DNA of 64,000 nucleotides. Origin: Ruminococcus sp. GTDB lineage: Bacteria; Bacillota; Clostridia; Oscillospirales; Ruminococcaceae. The notes below the pieces were generated by a model. It made no database searches, had not been told where the DNA came from, and saw nothing but the letters and a program-made list of their open reading frames with translations. The position numbers and the translations under genes were made by a program. Positions within the stretch are counted from its first letter, which is position 1. The number at the start of each line of letters is the position of its first letter. The stretch lies in contig JAFUXL010000003.1 of NCBI GenBank assembly GCA_017470905.1, positions 1-64,000 on the forward strand. The letters are read 5' to 3'. Shown piece after piece: positions 51,471 to 62,936 of the stretch.

Positions 51471-53564
51471 TTGAAGTCTCTTGCCGACAGCATAAAGGCT
51501 GTGTTTGTTGTTGCCCTTGTCGTGTTGCTTGCCGTTTTGAGCGGAATGAGACTTATGAAAATTCAGGTTGTCGGAGAGGACGCAATGCAGAGCAGATACG
51601 ACCCCCAGGCGATAACATTCGAGAGGGAGATACGTGCCACACGAGGCGAAATCCTCGACTACAGGGGAAATGTCATCGTTGCAAATGACAAGGGCTGTGA
51701 CCTCGTTCTGCAAAAGGCATTTTTCCCGGATGACAACAATCAGGGGAATGTAATTCTTCTCGATATATACAATGCCCTCGCCGAAAAGGGCTATAAATTC
51801 AGGGAAAGCATACCGATAACCGTGAATTATCCCTATGAGTTTACTCAGGAGGACACCTCCGAGACAGTCTCAAATTTAAGCCTCAATGTCTATGCAACCG
51901 CACAGAACTGCATAGACAAGCTAATCTCCGATTATGAAATATCGGATAATTTCACCGAGAGCGAAAAGAGAATTATCGCAGGAATGAGATATGAAATGCT
52001 TGTAAAGGAATTTTCCTACAGCAACGACCTGGTTCTTGCATCGAATGTTGACCCCGAAACCGTCATGGAGATGAAAGAACTGAGCAATCTCTATAAGGGC
52101 ATTGAAGCCGTTGACACCGCCGAAAGGCATATCATCAGGGGAGATATTCTCCCCCACGAAATCGGCACGGTGGGTCCCATATATGCCGAGGAATACGACT
52201 CGCTGAAAGAAAAGGGCTATGCCCTCAATGACGTTGTGGGAAAAAGCGGTATCGAGTCCGCTATGGAAAAACAGCTGAGGGGCGAAAACGGAAAGGAAGA
52301 TGTCACCCTCCTCAATGATGCGGTTGTCGATGTGAAAACCACAAAGGAAACAGTTCCCGGACAGACCATAAAGCTTACCGTTGACGGCGCATATCAGCTT
52401 AAATTGCAGGAGATACTCAACAAATTCCTCGAAAATTTTAACTACGGCGGAAATGCAAGAGCCGGCGCAGTTGTAGTACTCGATGCAAGGACGGGTGCGG
52501 TAAAGGGCATGGCGAACGCTCCGACCTATAATCTCAAGGACTATATCAGCGATTACGAGAAAATTCAGGAGCTGCCAAATTCCCCGATGTTCAACCGCTG
52601 CACCTACGGACAGTATCTCCCCGGCTCGACATTCAAGACAGTGACCGCAACGGCAGGACTTAACGAGGGTATTGTAAAGGGCGATACGACATTCATATGC
52701 AGTCAGTTTTATGATTTTTACGGATATATCTTCCAGTGTACGGGCTTTCACGGGGCAATCTCCGTAAGACACGCCCTCGAAGTCTCGTGCAACTGCTATT
52801 TCTATGAGCTTTCGAGCAAGCTTGGAATTGATACGATAAATTATTATGCGAATTTATACGGCTTCGGTCAGAGTACAGGCATAGAAACGGGCGATGCGGA
52901 GGGCTTTCTTTGCAGTCCCGAATATTTCGCAAGGCTGGGCGAACCCTGGTATATCGGCTATGTTATACAGGCAGGTATCGGAAACCAGTCCAGCGGCATA
53001 ACCCCCCTTCAGCTTGCCGTTGCCGCAGAGACCATTGCCAACAGGGGCGTGAGATATAAGCCCTTTCTCGTTGACAGCCTCTACACCTACGGTTCAAATA
53101 AGCTTATAAGCAATACCATGCCGACCATTGCGGAGACCATTGAACTGAAACAGCCCGATGTCTATGAATATATAATCAACGGCATGATAGACGCATCGCA
53201 TAATCTGCCTTATGAATATTCCCTCGACAATCTCGGCTATACTGTCGCCATAAAGACGGGTACTCCCCAGACCGACATTAATGACAAAAGCAAGCAAAAT
53301 TCGCTGTTCATAGGCTTTGCCCCTGCCGATAAGCCCGAAGTGGCATTTGCAGGAGTTATCGAGGGCGGAGAATTTTCAAAGTATATGATACGTGATATAC
53401 TCACATCATATCAGGAGTGCTACGGACTTAACGGCGTAAAGCCAAAAAATCAGACACTTCCGGCAGAGACATTCCTTGACGGCACACAGACCACCGCGAC
53501 CGTGACAACCACGGGTACAGGAACGACCAGTACTTCCGCAAGCACAAGCACCACTGCTTTTTAA
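51471..53564 (+). CDS. Class B penicillin-binding protein (PBP2, elongation type)
   Basis: 697 residues. N-terminal helix (AVFVVALVVLLAVLSGMRLM), dimerisation domain (ATRGEILDYRGNVIVANDKG), then transpeptidase with PGSTFKT (Ser nucleophile ~386), SCN (~440) and KTGTPQ (~594). Ends in a Thr/Ser-rich tail (TTATVTTTGTGTTSTSAS). Synthesises side-wall peptidoglycan with MreCD. TTG start with AAGGAG, directly after mreD. Confidence 0.94.
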   Translation: MKSLADSIKAVFVVALVVLLAVLSGMRLMKIQVVGEDAMQSRYDPQAITFEREIRATRGEILDYRGNVIVANDKGCDLVLQKAFFPDDNNQGNVILLDIYNALAEKGYKFRESIPITVNYPYEFTQEDTSETVSNLSLNVYATAQNCIDKLISDYEISDNFTESEKRIIAGMRYEMLVKEFSYSNDLVLASNVDPETVMEMKELSNLYKGIEAVDTAERHIIRGDILPHEIGTVGPIYAEEYDSLKEKGYALNDVVGKSGIESAMEKQLRGENGKEDVTLLNDAVVDVKTTKETVPGQTIKLTVDGAYQLKLQEILNKFLENFNYGGNARAGAVVVLDARTGAVKGMANAPTYNLKDYISDYEKIQELPNSPMFNRCTYGQYLPGSTFKTVTATAGLNEGIVKGDTTFICSQFYDFYGYIFQCTGFHGAISVRHALEVSCNCYFYELSSKLGIDTINYYANLYGFGQSTGIETGDAEGFLCSPEYFARLGEPWYIGYVIQAGIGNQSSGITPLQLAVAAETIANRGVRYKPFLVDSLYTYGSNKLISNTMPTIAETIELKQPDVYEYIINGMIDASHNLPYEYSLDNLGYTVAIKTGTPQTDINDKSKQNSLFIGFAPADKPEVAFAGVIEGGEFSKYMIRDILTSYQECYGLNGVKPKNQTLPAETFLDGTQTTATVTTTGTGTTSTSASTSTTAF

Positions 53565-53604
53565 TGCATAATGCATAATTCATAATGCATAATTCATAAT
53601 TATT
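53564..53604. repeat. Family C AT-rich repeat
   Basis: Three to four overlapping GCATAATTCATAAT units immediately after the PBP2 stop codon. Confidence 0.7.
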
Positions 53605-53680
53605 GTCCGAAAACCCAAAAAAGCAAAAGGTTTTTTTAAAAACCCAAAAAACCCGATACAGATACAGAGACAGATAAAGA

Positions 53681-53725
53681 GAGGGAGAATATGCGGCTTG
53701 CGCCGATTGCTCCCTCCCTTTTTTA
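53681..53725 (+). terminator. Terminator of the mreBCD-PBP2 operon
   Basis: GAGGGAG/CTCCCTC (53681-53687 with 53710-53716) plus inner AAT/ATT and CGGC/GCCG, followed by CCTTTTTTAT. Past it, 53722-53775 resembles a decayed family-A core in the opposite sense. Confidence 0.85.
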
Positions 53726-53834
53726 TATTTTGTCTGATTAACCCCTGCTGACGGCGTAGGATAAAAAAATATTATTTTTTTCTGGATAAACAATGCTTTT
53801 GCGTTGAAAAAACAGCCGTTTTGAGGTATAGGTT

Positions 53835-53854
53835 GGTACTCATAAAGAAGTTTT
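53835..53854 (+). repeat. Left terminal inverted repeat
   Basis: 20 bp, identical to the reverse complement of 57613-57632. Confidence 0.85.
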
Positions 53855-53907
53855 CCAAAAACTAATATGAAAGACCTATACAGCGGGCTATAAGCAAAAC
53901 AGGAAGG

Positions 53908-53943
53908 AACTTCATTTAGAGGTCTCTTCCTGTTTGTTTTTTT
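53908..53943 (+). terminator. Terminator inside the element, left end
   Basis: ACAGGAAG...CTTCCTGT stem with a long loop, then TTGTTTTTTT. It would stop transcripts entering from the mre operon. Confidence 0.7.
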
Positions 53944-54030
53944 AGCACATAATTCAGAACAACATGTTATTATAGTTGAATCTGCATAATAGCTTTTGTT
54001 AGAAAATATTATATTAAGTTGCAAAAAGAT

Positions 54031-55608
54031 TTATTCTTCCACTGTTTTCTTCAATGAATTATAGATTTCTTCTGTAAAGATTCCGAGGACTTCACGCTTG
54101 ATTTCCTCATCATTGAGCAACAGGGAGAAAAAGTCCTGATTCTGCTCCAATCCTTCGATTAGAGCATCATCAATATCGTCAAAGTAAGAGAACTCAAAGT
54201 CTTTGACAGTATTATTCTTCGCACTTGCTTTGAGTTTATCAGATTTCATAAGAATATCTCTAATCTGAAGCATAGCCTTGACCGCTACATCGCTGTCATA
54301 AGATTTGCCAGTCCGAGCATTGATAGCTGCTATGATTTCAGAAAGTCTTTCTTCCTTAGCAGGAGTTAATCCAAATGTTTCAGCAGAGGGTAGTTTGACC
54401 ACAGGCTTTGCTACAATATCGGATTTTGTATGTTCGTCCTGCTTCTTTTGCATAAACTGAGTTGCTCTGATTTTTCCGTCAAGATTAAAGCCTGGACCTG
54501 GGTGCTTGATATTGATATGTGAAAGCAAAAGAATAATGTAGTTATATTTCTTGTGCAATTCTGTATCCTCAAAACTGGATACCTGTATCATAAACTCATA
54601 AAATCGCACAAAATGACGAAGATCAACAACAATTTCACGTTGCTTTTCAATACTGTAATGCTCAATCAGTTTTTGAGACTTATCAAGGCAGAAGTTGATC
54701 TTTTTCTTATCGGAGGATTGAACTTTTTCCTTGTAGAGTATTTCATTAACCTTATCTACATCGTCAGGATCAATGATTGCATAGGCATCTATCTGAGCTT
54801 CAAGATCATAGATCGCTGTCGGCGTAACAGAATTAGAGAGAAGTGTGGTGGTATAATATGGAGCAAACGCACCTACAATATCCTCATAGCTATTGACAAA
54901 ATCAAGAATAAAGGTCTTTTTCTCAAAGGGTGGGCAAATTCTGTTCAAACGAGAAAGTGTCTGAACCGCATTGACACCTTTGAGTTTTTTCATAATATAC
55001 ATTGCACAGAGCTTCGGCTGGTCAAAACCTGTCTGATACTTATTCGCTATCAAAAGCACCTGATAATCGTCCTTGTCGAACTCCTTTGTGAGCTGATCTT
55101 CGGGAATGCCATTGATACCTGGCTCTGTATATTCTGTATCATTGTCAGGGAGCTTAACCTTTCCAGAAAAAGCAACAAGTGCTCGGATATTCTTATAGCC
55201 TTTCTTCTCACAATAATCAGCGAATGCTTGACAATATTTGACGGCAGCTTGTCTTGAAGCAGTGATAACCATTGCTTTTGCTTGACCACCAAGCTCGGTC
55301 ATGACCGTAGTGCGGAAATGTTCAACAATCACCTCAATACGCTGGGCAATATTCGTTTCATGAAGCTCAACAAACCGAGCAATCTGCCGTTTTGCACTCG
55401 CTGTTTGCATTTTTGGATCTTCTTCTATTTCCTTGTTGATTTGATAAAAAGTCTTGTATGTAGTGTAATTCTGCAAAACATCAAGGATAAAACCCTCCTC
55501 GATTGCCTGTTTCATCGAATACACATGGAATGCTTCACGCTGTCCGTTAGTATTGATTGTACCAAAGAGGGGCAGATAGAGAAAGCGATCCCCTCGCTCT
55601 AAAAGCAT
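54031..55608 (-). pseudogene. hsdR: Type I restriction HsdR, C-terminal fragment
   Basis: 525 residues matching only the second helicase domain and C-terminus of type I R subunits: LFGT, FHVYSMKQAIEEGFILDVL, motif V-like NKYQTGFDQP and motif VI-like QTLSRLNR, ending naturally at KKTVEE. The N-terminal nuclease domain, Walker A and DEAD-box motifs are missing. The first ~12 residues (LLERGDRFLYLP) look like junk from the break near 55570-55610, immediately beside the tnpW-like gene. No hsdM or hsdS is in the window. The fragment cannot translocate DNA or cut. Confidence 0.85.
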
Positions 55609-55637
55609 AGAGAAAGAGAAGCTAAGGAGTACGAGCT

Positions 55638-55835
55638 ATGAATAATAACACTACTGCCGTAGATAGAGAGAAGGCAGAAACTGCTTTTAACGCAACGTCT
55701 GAGTACAAGATCGGGCATACCCTTTACACGGTAACCACTGTGTTCAGCCCTGCTTCAAAGGAGAGCCTTTCGGAAATTCTGAAAAGGCTAATCATCAGAG
55801 AGAGTGAAAAACTCCTCGGTGAATCCGGACAATAA
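55638..55835 (+). CDS. TnpW-like transposon small protein
   Basis: 65 residues (YKIGHTLYTVTTVFSPASKE; SLSEILKRLIIRES). I recognise it as the small TnpW-type protein often encoded just before TnpX-type recombinases on Firmicute mobilisable elements; its role is unknown. AAGGAG precedes the ATG. Confidence 0.75.
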   Translation: MNNNTTAVDREKAETAFNATSEYKIGHTLYTVTTVFSPASKESLSEILKRLIIRESEKLLGESGQ

Positions 55836-55840
55836 CCTGA

Positions 55841-57577
<1,737 letters not shown>

Positions 57578-57612
57578 CCGCCGAGGTTACGCAACCTTAT
57601 CTTCAAATCATA

Positions 57613-57632
57613 AAAACTTCTTTATGAGTACC
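57613..57632 (-). repeat. Right terminal inverted repeat
   Basis: Reverse complement of the left 20-bp end. Just outside it, CCGTCTATATATAGAGGG (57632-57649) is a near-perfect hairpin past the M23 stop that, on the minus strand, lacks a T-run because the element begins there. Confidence 0.82.
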
Positions 57633-57654
57633 CGTCTATATATAGAGGGGCTTT

Positions 57655-58416
57655 TTAATCCTGCTCCGCATCGGGGAATATGCAGGAAAGCGGGTCGAGA
57701 TATGTTCCGTTGCGGAGTATCTCAATATGCAGATGAGGAGCAAGAGAGCTTTCTATATCTGCGGTATTCCCTGTCTTTCCGATAACATCTCCGCTTACGA
57801 GGTTATCGCCTTTCTGGACGGACAAATCCTTTGCAAGGTTGCAGTATCTCGAAACAAAGCCGTTATGGTGGTCGATTACGACAACTACTCCCCATATAGG
57901 GTCGTTTTCGACGGATTTGACTTCTCCTGCCGACACCGCATAGACCTGCGAACCCTCTTCGGCTGCAATATCCGTACCGTTATGTGTCTGCCATGAGCCT
58001 GTGGTCTCGTTTTTGACGAGTTCGCCCTTGCTGAATGGGTTTATAATATTCTCCATATCATCGAGGGGAGCTTTAGGGAAATCAAGTCTTGAAGCACCGT
58101 CCGAATTTGCCGCTACAGAGGTTTCGGGGGGATTGGTTTCGAGTGCATGGGCAGGGGGAATATATACGGGAACGGTTGTGACGGCGGTTGTATAATAAAC
58201 GCTGGTTTCGGGGATTTTTTCGGTGGTGACGGGATTTTTCGGTATGTCCGTTACCTTTCTGTCAACGGCGGCTTCGTGCATGGACTCCTTGTCGGATATT
58301 ATCTGCTTTGTAAGCTTTTCGCCCTGCTGATAGGCAAAAAAGCAGGCAGAACCTACCATGACCGTGCTTATTCCGAGTGCGGCATAAAAGCCCTTTGGAT
58401 TTTTATTCTTTTTCAT
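57655..58416 (-). CDS. M23 (LytM-type) metallopeptidase, membrane anchored, SpoIIQ-like layout
   Basis: 253 residues. N-terminal membrane helix (FYAALGISTVMVGSACFFAY), a Thr/Pro-rich linker, then a LytM domain with HNGTDIAAEEG (HxxxD) and HLHIEI (HxH), so the zinc ligands are kept. Either a wall endopeptidase or a SpoIIQ homologue; size and single anchor fit SpoIIQ of Clostridia. Its stop lies 22 nt from the mobile element, which may have displaced its terminator tract. Confidence 0.85.
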   Translation of the reverse strand: MKKNKNPKGFYAALGISTVMVGSACFFAYQQGEKLTKQIISDKESMHEAAVDRKVTDIPKNPVTTEKIPETSVYYTTAVTTVPVYIPPAHALETNPPETSVAANSDGASRLDFPKAPLDDMENIINPFSKGELVKNETTGSWQTHNGTDIAAEEGSQVYAVSAGEVKSVENDPIWGVVVVIDHHNGFVSRYCNLAKDLSVQKGDNLVSGDVIGKTGNTADIESSLAPHLHIEILRNGTYLDPLSCIFPDAEQD

Positions 58417-58509
58417 TGGTGAACACCTCCGCTTATATTATTAACCATAAATGGAATTTAATACATGAGTGCAGGCGGAGGGAAACAAAGAAAATATAAA
58501 AACCCTCTC

Positions 58510-58538
58510 TTGACTTAACAGTAAAAATGTGCTAAAAT
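58510..58538 (+). promoter_or_regulatory. Promoter upstream of a gene remnant
   Basis: TTGACT (58510-58515), 17 nt, TAAAAT (58533-58538), followed by AAGGAAAGG and ATG 58571. Just upstream (about 58470-58504) a truncated family-A right flank is visible. Confidence 0.55.
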
Positions 58539-58570
58539 ATTTCGGAGAAATAAGGAAAGGCGGTTTACGC

Positions 58571-58716
58571 ATGATTAAAAAAAGCATTGTCGGCGAAATC
58601 AAAAATCGAAACACAGCCCGAACCCGAAGAAATCACGGAAATCATACAGCCCGAACTTGAAATAATCCTTGACTTTCAGGAGCTTTTCTGTTATACTCAT
58701 AATTGCAGTTATGATT
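58571..58716 (+). pseudogene. Possible frameshifted small gene
   Basis: A promoter, a ribosome site and ATG 58571 open a frame (MIKKSIVGEIK...) that soon becomes Arg-rich and stops at about 58660. One frame over, IETQPEPEEITEIIQPELEI follows, which looks more like a natural Pro/Glu-rich linker. I infer a decayed gene, but chance is possible; the end of the second frame overlaps the next promoter. Confidence 0.3.
58669..58697 (+). promoter_or_regulatory. Promoter of the DUF4317 gene
   Basis: TTGACT (58669-58674), 17 nt, TATACT (58692-58697). The family-A element starts 14 nt later, the same spacing as at the VanZ gene. Confidence 0.72.
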
Positions 58717-58843
58717 AAGCAAATTTAAAATTTTTTGGCAATATACGAAAAAGTATAATAAAAAGCACCGTTCCCCCACCAGCGGTGGGGGGGAACAAAG
58801 AAAAATATAAAAATCTTTTTCATTATTTTAAAATGCTCATTTG
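58712..58843 (+). repeat. Leader element family A, complete copy upstream of the DUF4317 gene
   Basis: TGATTAAGCAAATTTAAAAT; small extra hairpin TATAC-GAAAAA-GTATA; centre GTTCCCCCACC-AGC-GGTGGGGGGGAAC; AACAAAGAAAAATATAAAAA; CATTATTTTAAAATGCTCAT. It ends 33 nt before the ATG. Confidence 0.85.
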
Positions 58844-58876
58844 TAGCTGCAATATTTTTTACAAAGAGGTATTTTT

Positions 58877-60001
58877 ATGAACAAGAAAGAAGTTTCGGAG
58901 ATAAGAAAAAATTTCAGCGACAAAAGCGGTTTCTTCATCATGGAGAGAATACTCACAGGCTTTGTCGATGTTGAGAAAAATGTGCGCTGTCAGGCTGTTA
59001 ATTCCTGTCTTACCATGCCCGTTACGGAGCATGATTTGTACGAGGAAACGCTTAAAAAGGTTCTCTGCACCAATACAAAGGCTTTCACGGAATATGAGTT
59101 TCCGAATGAGGCTTACGATGAGGGTCAGCCGCAGGATATTCTCTACAGGCTTTTGAAATCGGAACTTAAAGATGAGGAGATATGCGGCGAATTTCTTGCA
59201 CATATCGCCAATAATGCCGTAATCGAAACACCCTTTGCAATAATGACGGCTTACTGCTCCTATACCATCCGCAGAAAGGATAAAAAGGACGATTTTCTCG
59301 AAGATGATGAGATATACCGCTACATACTCACGGCAATATGCCCCGCAGATACGGGCAAGGACGGATTTATATTCGACAATGACTCAAACGAGCTTTTCAA
59401 GAAACAGAATATAGAGCTTATCATAAGCAAAGCACCTACGGACGGATTTTTATACCCCGTGTTCAGCAACAGAAGCACTGATGTAAATCATGTTATGTAT
59501 TATACAAAGAACGTAAAAGAGCCCAATATATCTGTTGTGGAAAACGTCCTCGGCTGTAATTTCGTGATGTCCGCACAGAGCGAGAAAACTGCCTTTCAGA
59601 GTATTCTCCGTGGAGTTGTGGGCGAAGACCTCGACTATATGGTTATCAAAACCGTGAATGAGAAAATTCAGGAGGTCGTTGACGAAAATAAGGACAATAC
59701 CGAAAAAGCCGTAATCGACAGCGATATTCTCAAGGATATGCTCACGGATATGGGCATTCCGCAGGAGAGAATTGAAATGACCGAGCCTGTCTTTGAGAAG
59801 GTCTGCGGAAATGCTCCCCTCACTGCCGCTAATCTCGTGGAAAGCAAGACAGTCGTATCCTCTGCCGGAATAACGGTCAATATAAAGCCCTCCGCCGCCG
59901 ATAAAATCCGCACAAGCGTCATTGACGGAAGAAAATGCCTGCTTATAGATATTGACGACCCCACTATCGAGATAAACGGTCTGCCCGTTACACTTGAATG
60001 A
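58877..60001 (+). CDS. DUF4317 family protein
   Basis: 374 residues, soluble, no signal peptide. MNKKEVSEIRKNF at the start and the general length match DUF4317 proteins of Clostridia, for which no function is known. The C-terminal ~60 residues are beta-rich. Overlaps the next gene by 4 nt (ATGA). GAGG lies before the ATG. Confidence 0.78.
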   Translation: MNKKEVSEIRKNFSDKSGFFIMERILTGFVDVEKNVRCQAVNSCLTMPVTEHDLYEETLKKVLCTNTKAFTEYEFPNEAYDEGQPQDILYRLLKSELKDEEICGEFLAHIANNAVIETPFAIMTAYCSYTIRRKDKKDDFLEDDEIYRYILTAICPADTGKDGFIFDNDSNELFKKQNIELIISKAPTDGFLYPVFSNRSTDVNHVMYYTKNVKEPNISVVENVLGCNFVMSAQSEKTAFQSILRGVVGEDLDYMVIKTVNEKIQEVVDENKDNTEKAVIDSDILKDMLTDMGIPQERIEMTEPVFEKVCGNAPLTAANLVESKTVVSSAGITVNIKPSAADKIRTSVIDGRKCLLIDIDDPTIEINGLPVTLE

Positions 60002-60888
60002 CAAGAGCCTGCAAGGCGGTTCTGTTCGCTGTTATATTTATTCTCACGCTGATGCTCACGGGCTGTCACGGTATGTACCGCCTTGATATAAAAGCCGACA
60101 GGGAATTTTCGGACGGGAAAATTATTGATATTCTCATTCCCATAGACAAAAATGACGACAAATACATCGAAAGAAAAACATATTTCCGTGAGGTCTTTAA
60201 GGATAAAAAGCCCAAATATGTATATGATACCGAGATTTACAGATACAATACAGACGGTTACAGGAGCATGATATGCTATTATCCTCTGAGCGATTACAGA
60301 ATATCGCAGGACAACAATTCAGCCGATTTTGAAATTTATTTCAACGGAACGTATGAATTTAAAAATATGTGCGAAAAGTATAAGACATTCAAAATCGCCG
60401 TTCTTGACAGTGACGGGAATATATTATCCGTGTCGCAGGAATATGGTTTAATATCAAAGAAAAACTGCTATATAAAATCTCCCCTTGAATACAATCACGC
60501 TGAAAATACATTGTCCTTTGAATACGAATATAAAAGGGCTTTATGGCTTGTATTTTTTGAATTTATCCTGGAACTGACAGTAAAGGCGGCGGCATTCATA
60601 TCAGTCATTCATCTCCTTGCCGTTATCCTGATTGAGCGCAATAACCCGAAAGGCTATCATATATTCATATTCCCTGTCTACTGCGTTCCGCTGGTTTTGT
60701 ATCTTTATGTGAGATTGGATTATATGATACATACCGCACAGACCATGAAAGAGGCATGGGGCAAATTATATGACGAAATAGTAAATATTCCCTTATCCGA
60801 AAGCCTTTACTGTGCCGTACCGTATATTATACTTGTCTCGGTTGCGGTATGGTATGAGGTCAGAGCCTTAAGTAAAAAAAATAAATAA
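59998..60888 (+). CDS. Lipoprotein with C-terminal membrane helices, unknown function
   Basis: 296 residues. Lipoprotein-type start (hydrophobic helix, LTGC lipobox ~20-23), an extracellular domain (~25-180), then three membrane helices (ELTVKAAAFISVIHLLAVIL; GYHIFIFPVYCVPLVLYLYV; YCAVPYIILVSVAVWY). I do not recognise the family. Translationally coupled to the DUF4317 gene, so the two may act together. Confidence 0.7.
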   Translation: MTRACKAVLFAVIFILTLMLTGCHGMYRLDIKADREFSDGKIIDILIPIDKNDDKYIERKTYFREVFKDKKPKYVYDTEIYRYNTDGYRSMICYYPLSDYRISQDNNSADFEIYFNGTYEFKNMCEKYKTFKIAVLDSDGNILSVSQEYGLISKKNCYIKSPLEYNHAENTLSFEYEYKRALWLVFFEFILELTVKAAAFISVIHLLAVILIERNNPKGYHIFIFPVYCVPLVLYLYVRLDYMIHTAQTMKEAWGKLYDEIVNIPLSESLYCAVPYIILVSVAVWYEVRALSKKNK

Positions 60889-60891
60889 ATA

Positions 60892-60922
60892 AATCCCAAT
60901 CATGTCAGGGGGATTTTTTTCG
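60892..60922 (+). terminator. Terminator of the DUF4317 operon
   Basis: AATCCC...GGGGATTTTTTT, a short GC stem with 9-10-nt loop and a strong T-run. Confidence 0.75.
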
Positions 60923-60972
60923 GAAAATTTCAGCAGACAATCATGCTTCCTCCCTCCGTGTTCATATGTTTC

Positions 60973-60999
60973 TTTCCCTCCGCCGCAGGCGGAGGGAAA
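60973..60999. repeat. Perfect 12-bp hairpin (REP-like core)
   Basis: TTTCCCTCCGCC-GCA-GGCGGAGGGAAA, without the family-A flanks. A second hairpin TTTCCG/CGGAAA follows near 61013-61036. Confidence 0.65.
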
Positions 61000-61050
61000 A
61001 CATTCTTTCTCAGTTTCCGGAGAGTTTTTTCGGAAAATTTTTACACCGTC

Positions 61051-61079
61051 TTGACAAATCCTGTCTTATGTGATATAAT
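61051..61079 (+). promoter_or_regulatory. Promoter of the Na/Pi cotransporter gene
   Basis: TTGACA (61051-61056), 17 nt, TATAAT (61074-61079). Confidence 0.85.
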
Positions 61080-61150
61080 GTCTCTGAGATAAAGAAATGG
61101 GATAAAATATGAAACCTGTAAGGGGCAGGTTTGTCAAGGAGTAGGCTATT

Positions 61151-62935
61151 ATGGAAACAGGATTTTCGATTTTTAACATCATCACCATGCTCGGCGGTCT
61201 TGCGTTCTTCCTCTACGGTATGAATGTAATGTCAACGGGTCTCGAAAAGCTCACAGGCGGCAAGCTCGAAGTCGCCCTCAAAAAAATGACCTCAAACAAA
61301 TTCGTCAGTATCATTCTCGGAATGGTCGTCACAATAGCCATACAGTCCTCCTCGGCTATGACCGTAATGCTCGTAGGCTTCGTAAATTCGGGCATAATGG
61401 AACTTGAACAGACTATAGCCGTGTGTTTCGGCTCGAATATAGGCACTACATTCACAGCATGGATTTTGTGTCTGGGCGATTTGGACGCAAAGGGCAGTGT
61501 TTTCCTTAAAATGCTCAAACCCGAGTCGTTCTCTCCCCTGATTGCCCTCGTGGGCGTACTCCTCATTATGTCCGCAAAAAAGAACAAGCATAAGGACATA
61601 GGAAGAATTTTGGTCGGCTTTGCAGTCCTCATGACGGGAATGACACTTATGTCCGACTCGGTTGAGCCGCTTGCACAGTCTCCCGAATTTCAGAAACTCC
61701 TCACGGCATTCAAAAACCCCGTTCTCGGCGTACTCGTCGGAGCAGGCTTTACGGGAATTATCCAGAGTTCCGCCGCATCTGTCGGAATTTTGCAGGCTTT
61801 CTCAAAGACGGGCGGTCTTACCTACGGAATGGCACTGCCCATAATCATGGGTCTTAATATAGGCACCTGCATAACCGCCCTGCTTTCGAGTATCGGTGTA
61901 AGCAAGGACGCAAAGAGAGTTGCATGGATACATATTCTTATAAAGGTAATCGGCACGCTTATTCTCCTGCCGATTAGCATGATACTCCAGCATGTTGTCG
62001 GACTTTCCATAATGAATGAAACTGTCGGATATGTCGGAATTGCCGTAATGCATACGATTTTCAACGTTTTGAATACCCTCATGTTCCTGCCCTTCACCAA
62101 ACAGCTTGTACAGCTTTCGCACATCGTTGTAAGGGATAAAAAATCCGATGAAACAGAGGAAACAGAGGGCTTTAAGGTTTCGGGTCTCGACCCCCGTTTC
62201 CTGAAAACTCCTGCCGTTGCGGTTGAGGTTTGCAGAAATGCCACGATAGATATGGTAAACATCACAAGAGATGCAATCACCGAAGCCCTCGGACTTCTTA
62301 CGGGCGAATATGACGGGAAAACCGCAGAGGACGTTATCGGAAAAGAAGATATTATTGATATGTACGAAGACCAGATTAACGGCTATCTGATTAAAATATC
62401 AAAGGCGAGCGTTACGGGTGCGGACAGCAGAAAGGTCTCAAAGATGATGCACTGTGTCGGAAATTTTGAGAGAATTTCAGACCATGCGGTAAATCTCATC
62501 GAGTCGGCGCAGGAAATCCACGAAAAGGGCATAAGCTTTTCGCCCGAATGTATCAACGAAATATCCGTAATCAACGAGGCTATAAGCGAAAATATCGAAA
62601 AGGCATTCAATGCCTATATCACCAACGACCTTGCACTTGCGCATAAGGTCGAGCCGCTTGAAGAGGTTGTGGATAATCTCAGCACGGAACTCAAAAACAG
62701 ACATATAAGCCGTTTGCAGAACGGCGAATGCACCGTTGAGCTTGGATATATCTTTCAGGATATTCTCACGAACCTCGAACGTATTTCCGACCATTGTTCC
62801 AATATTGCCGGAATACTCATAGAGACGGACGAAAAGACGAATATCCACGCATATCTCCACGATGTAAAGGAGAACGATGAAACATTCCGCAGGGAATATC
62901 ACGAATATTCAACGCAGTACTTCGCAAAACTTTAA
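61151..62935 (+). CDS. Na/Pi cotransporter family protein with PhoU domain
   Basis: 594 residues. Two inverted Na/Pi-cotransporter repeats (IAIQSSSAMTVMLVGFVNSG and TGIIQSSAASVGILQAF with the QSS motifs; GSNIGTTFTAWIL and GLNIGTCITALL), eight to nine membrane helices, then a cytoplasmic PhoU-like helical domain (~350-570; MHCVGNFERISDHAVNLIE, LTNLERISDHCSNIA). Probably sodium-coupled phosphate uptake; PhoU-type tails suggest a regulatory link to phosphate or c-di-AMP sensing (inference). AAGGAG precedes the ATG. Confidence 0.92.
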   Translation: METGFSIFNIITMLGGLAFFLYGMNVMSTGLEKLTGGKLEVALKKMTSNKFVSIILGMVVTIAIQSSSAMTVMLVGFVNSGIMELEQTIAVCFGSNIGTTFTAWILCLGDLDAKGSVFLKMLKPESFSPLIALVGVLLIMSAKKNKHKDIGRILVGFAVLMTGMTLMSDSVEPLAQSPEFQKLLTAFKNPVLGVLVGAGFTGIIQSSAASVGILQAFSKTGGLTYGMALPIIMGLNIGTCITALLSSIGVSKDAKRVAWIHILIKVIGTLILLPISMILQHVVGLSIMNETVGYVGIAVMHTIFNVLNTLMFLPFTKQLVQLSHIVVRDKKSDETEETEGFKVSGLDPRFLKTPAVAVEVCRNATIDMVNITRDAITEALGLLTGEYDGKTAEDVIGKEDIIDMYEDQINGYLIKISKASVTGADSRKVSKMMHCVGNFERISDHAVNLIESAQEIHEKGISFSPECINEISVINEAISENIEKAFNAYITNDLALAHKVEPLEEVVDNLSTELKNRHISRLQNGECTVELGYIFQDILTNLERISDHCSNIAGILIETDEKTNIHAYLHDVKENDETFRREYHEYSTQYFAKL

Positions 62936-62936
62936 T

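Noticed and set aside
53722-53775. Eighth family-A copy, antisense to the upstream gene
   Set aside because: Only scattered matches (TTATATTTTGTCTG, GACGGCGTAGGATAA); too decayed to count, though if real it would be an exception to the orientation rule.
54553-55257. 234-codon plus-strand frame inside the hsdR fragment
   Set aside because: Antisense shadow. The minus strand carries clear HsdR helicase motifs.
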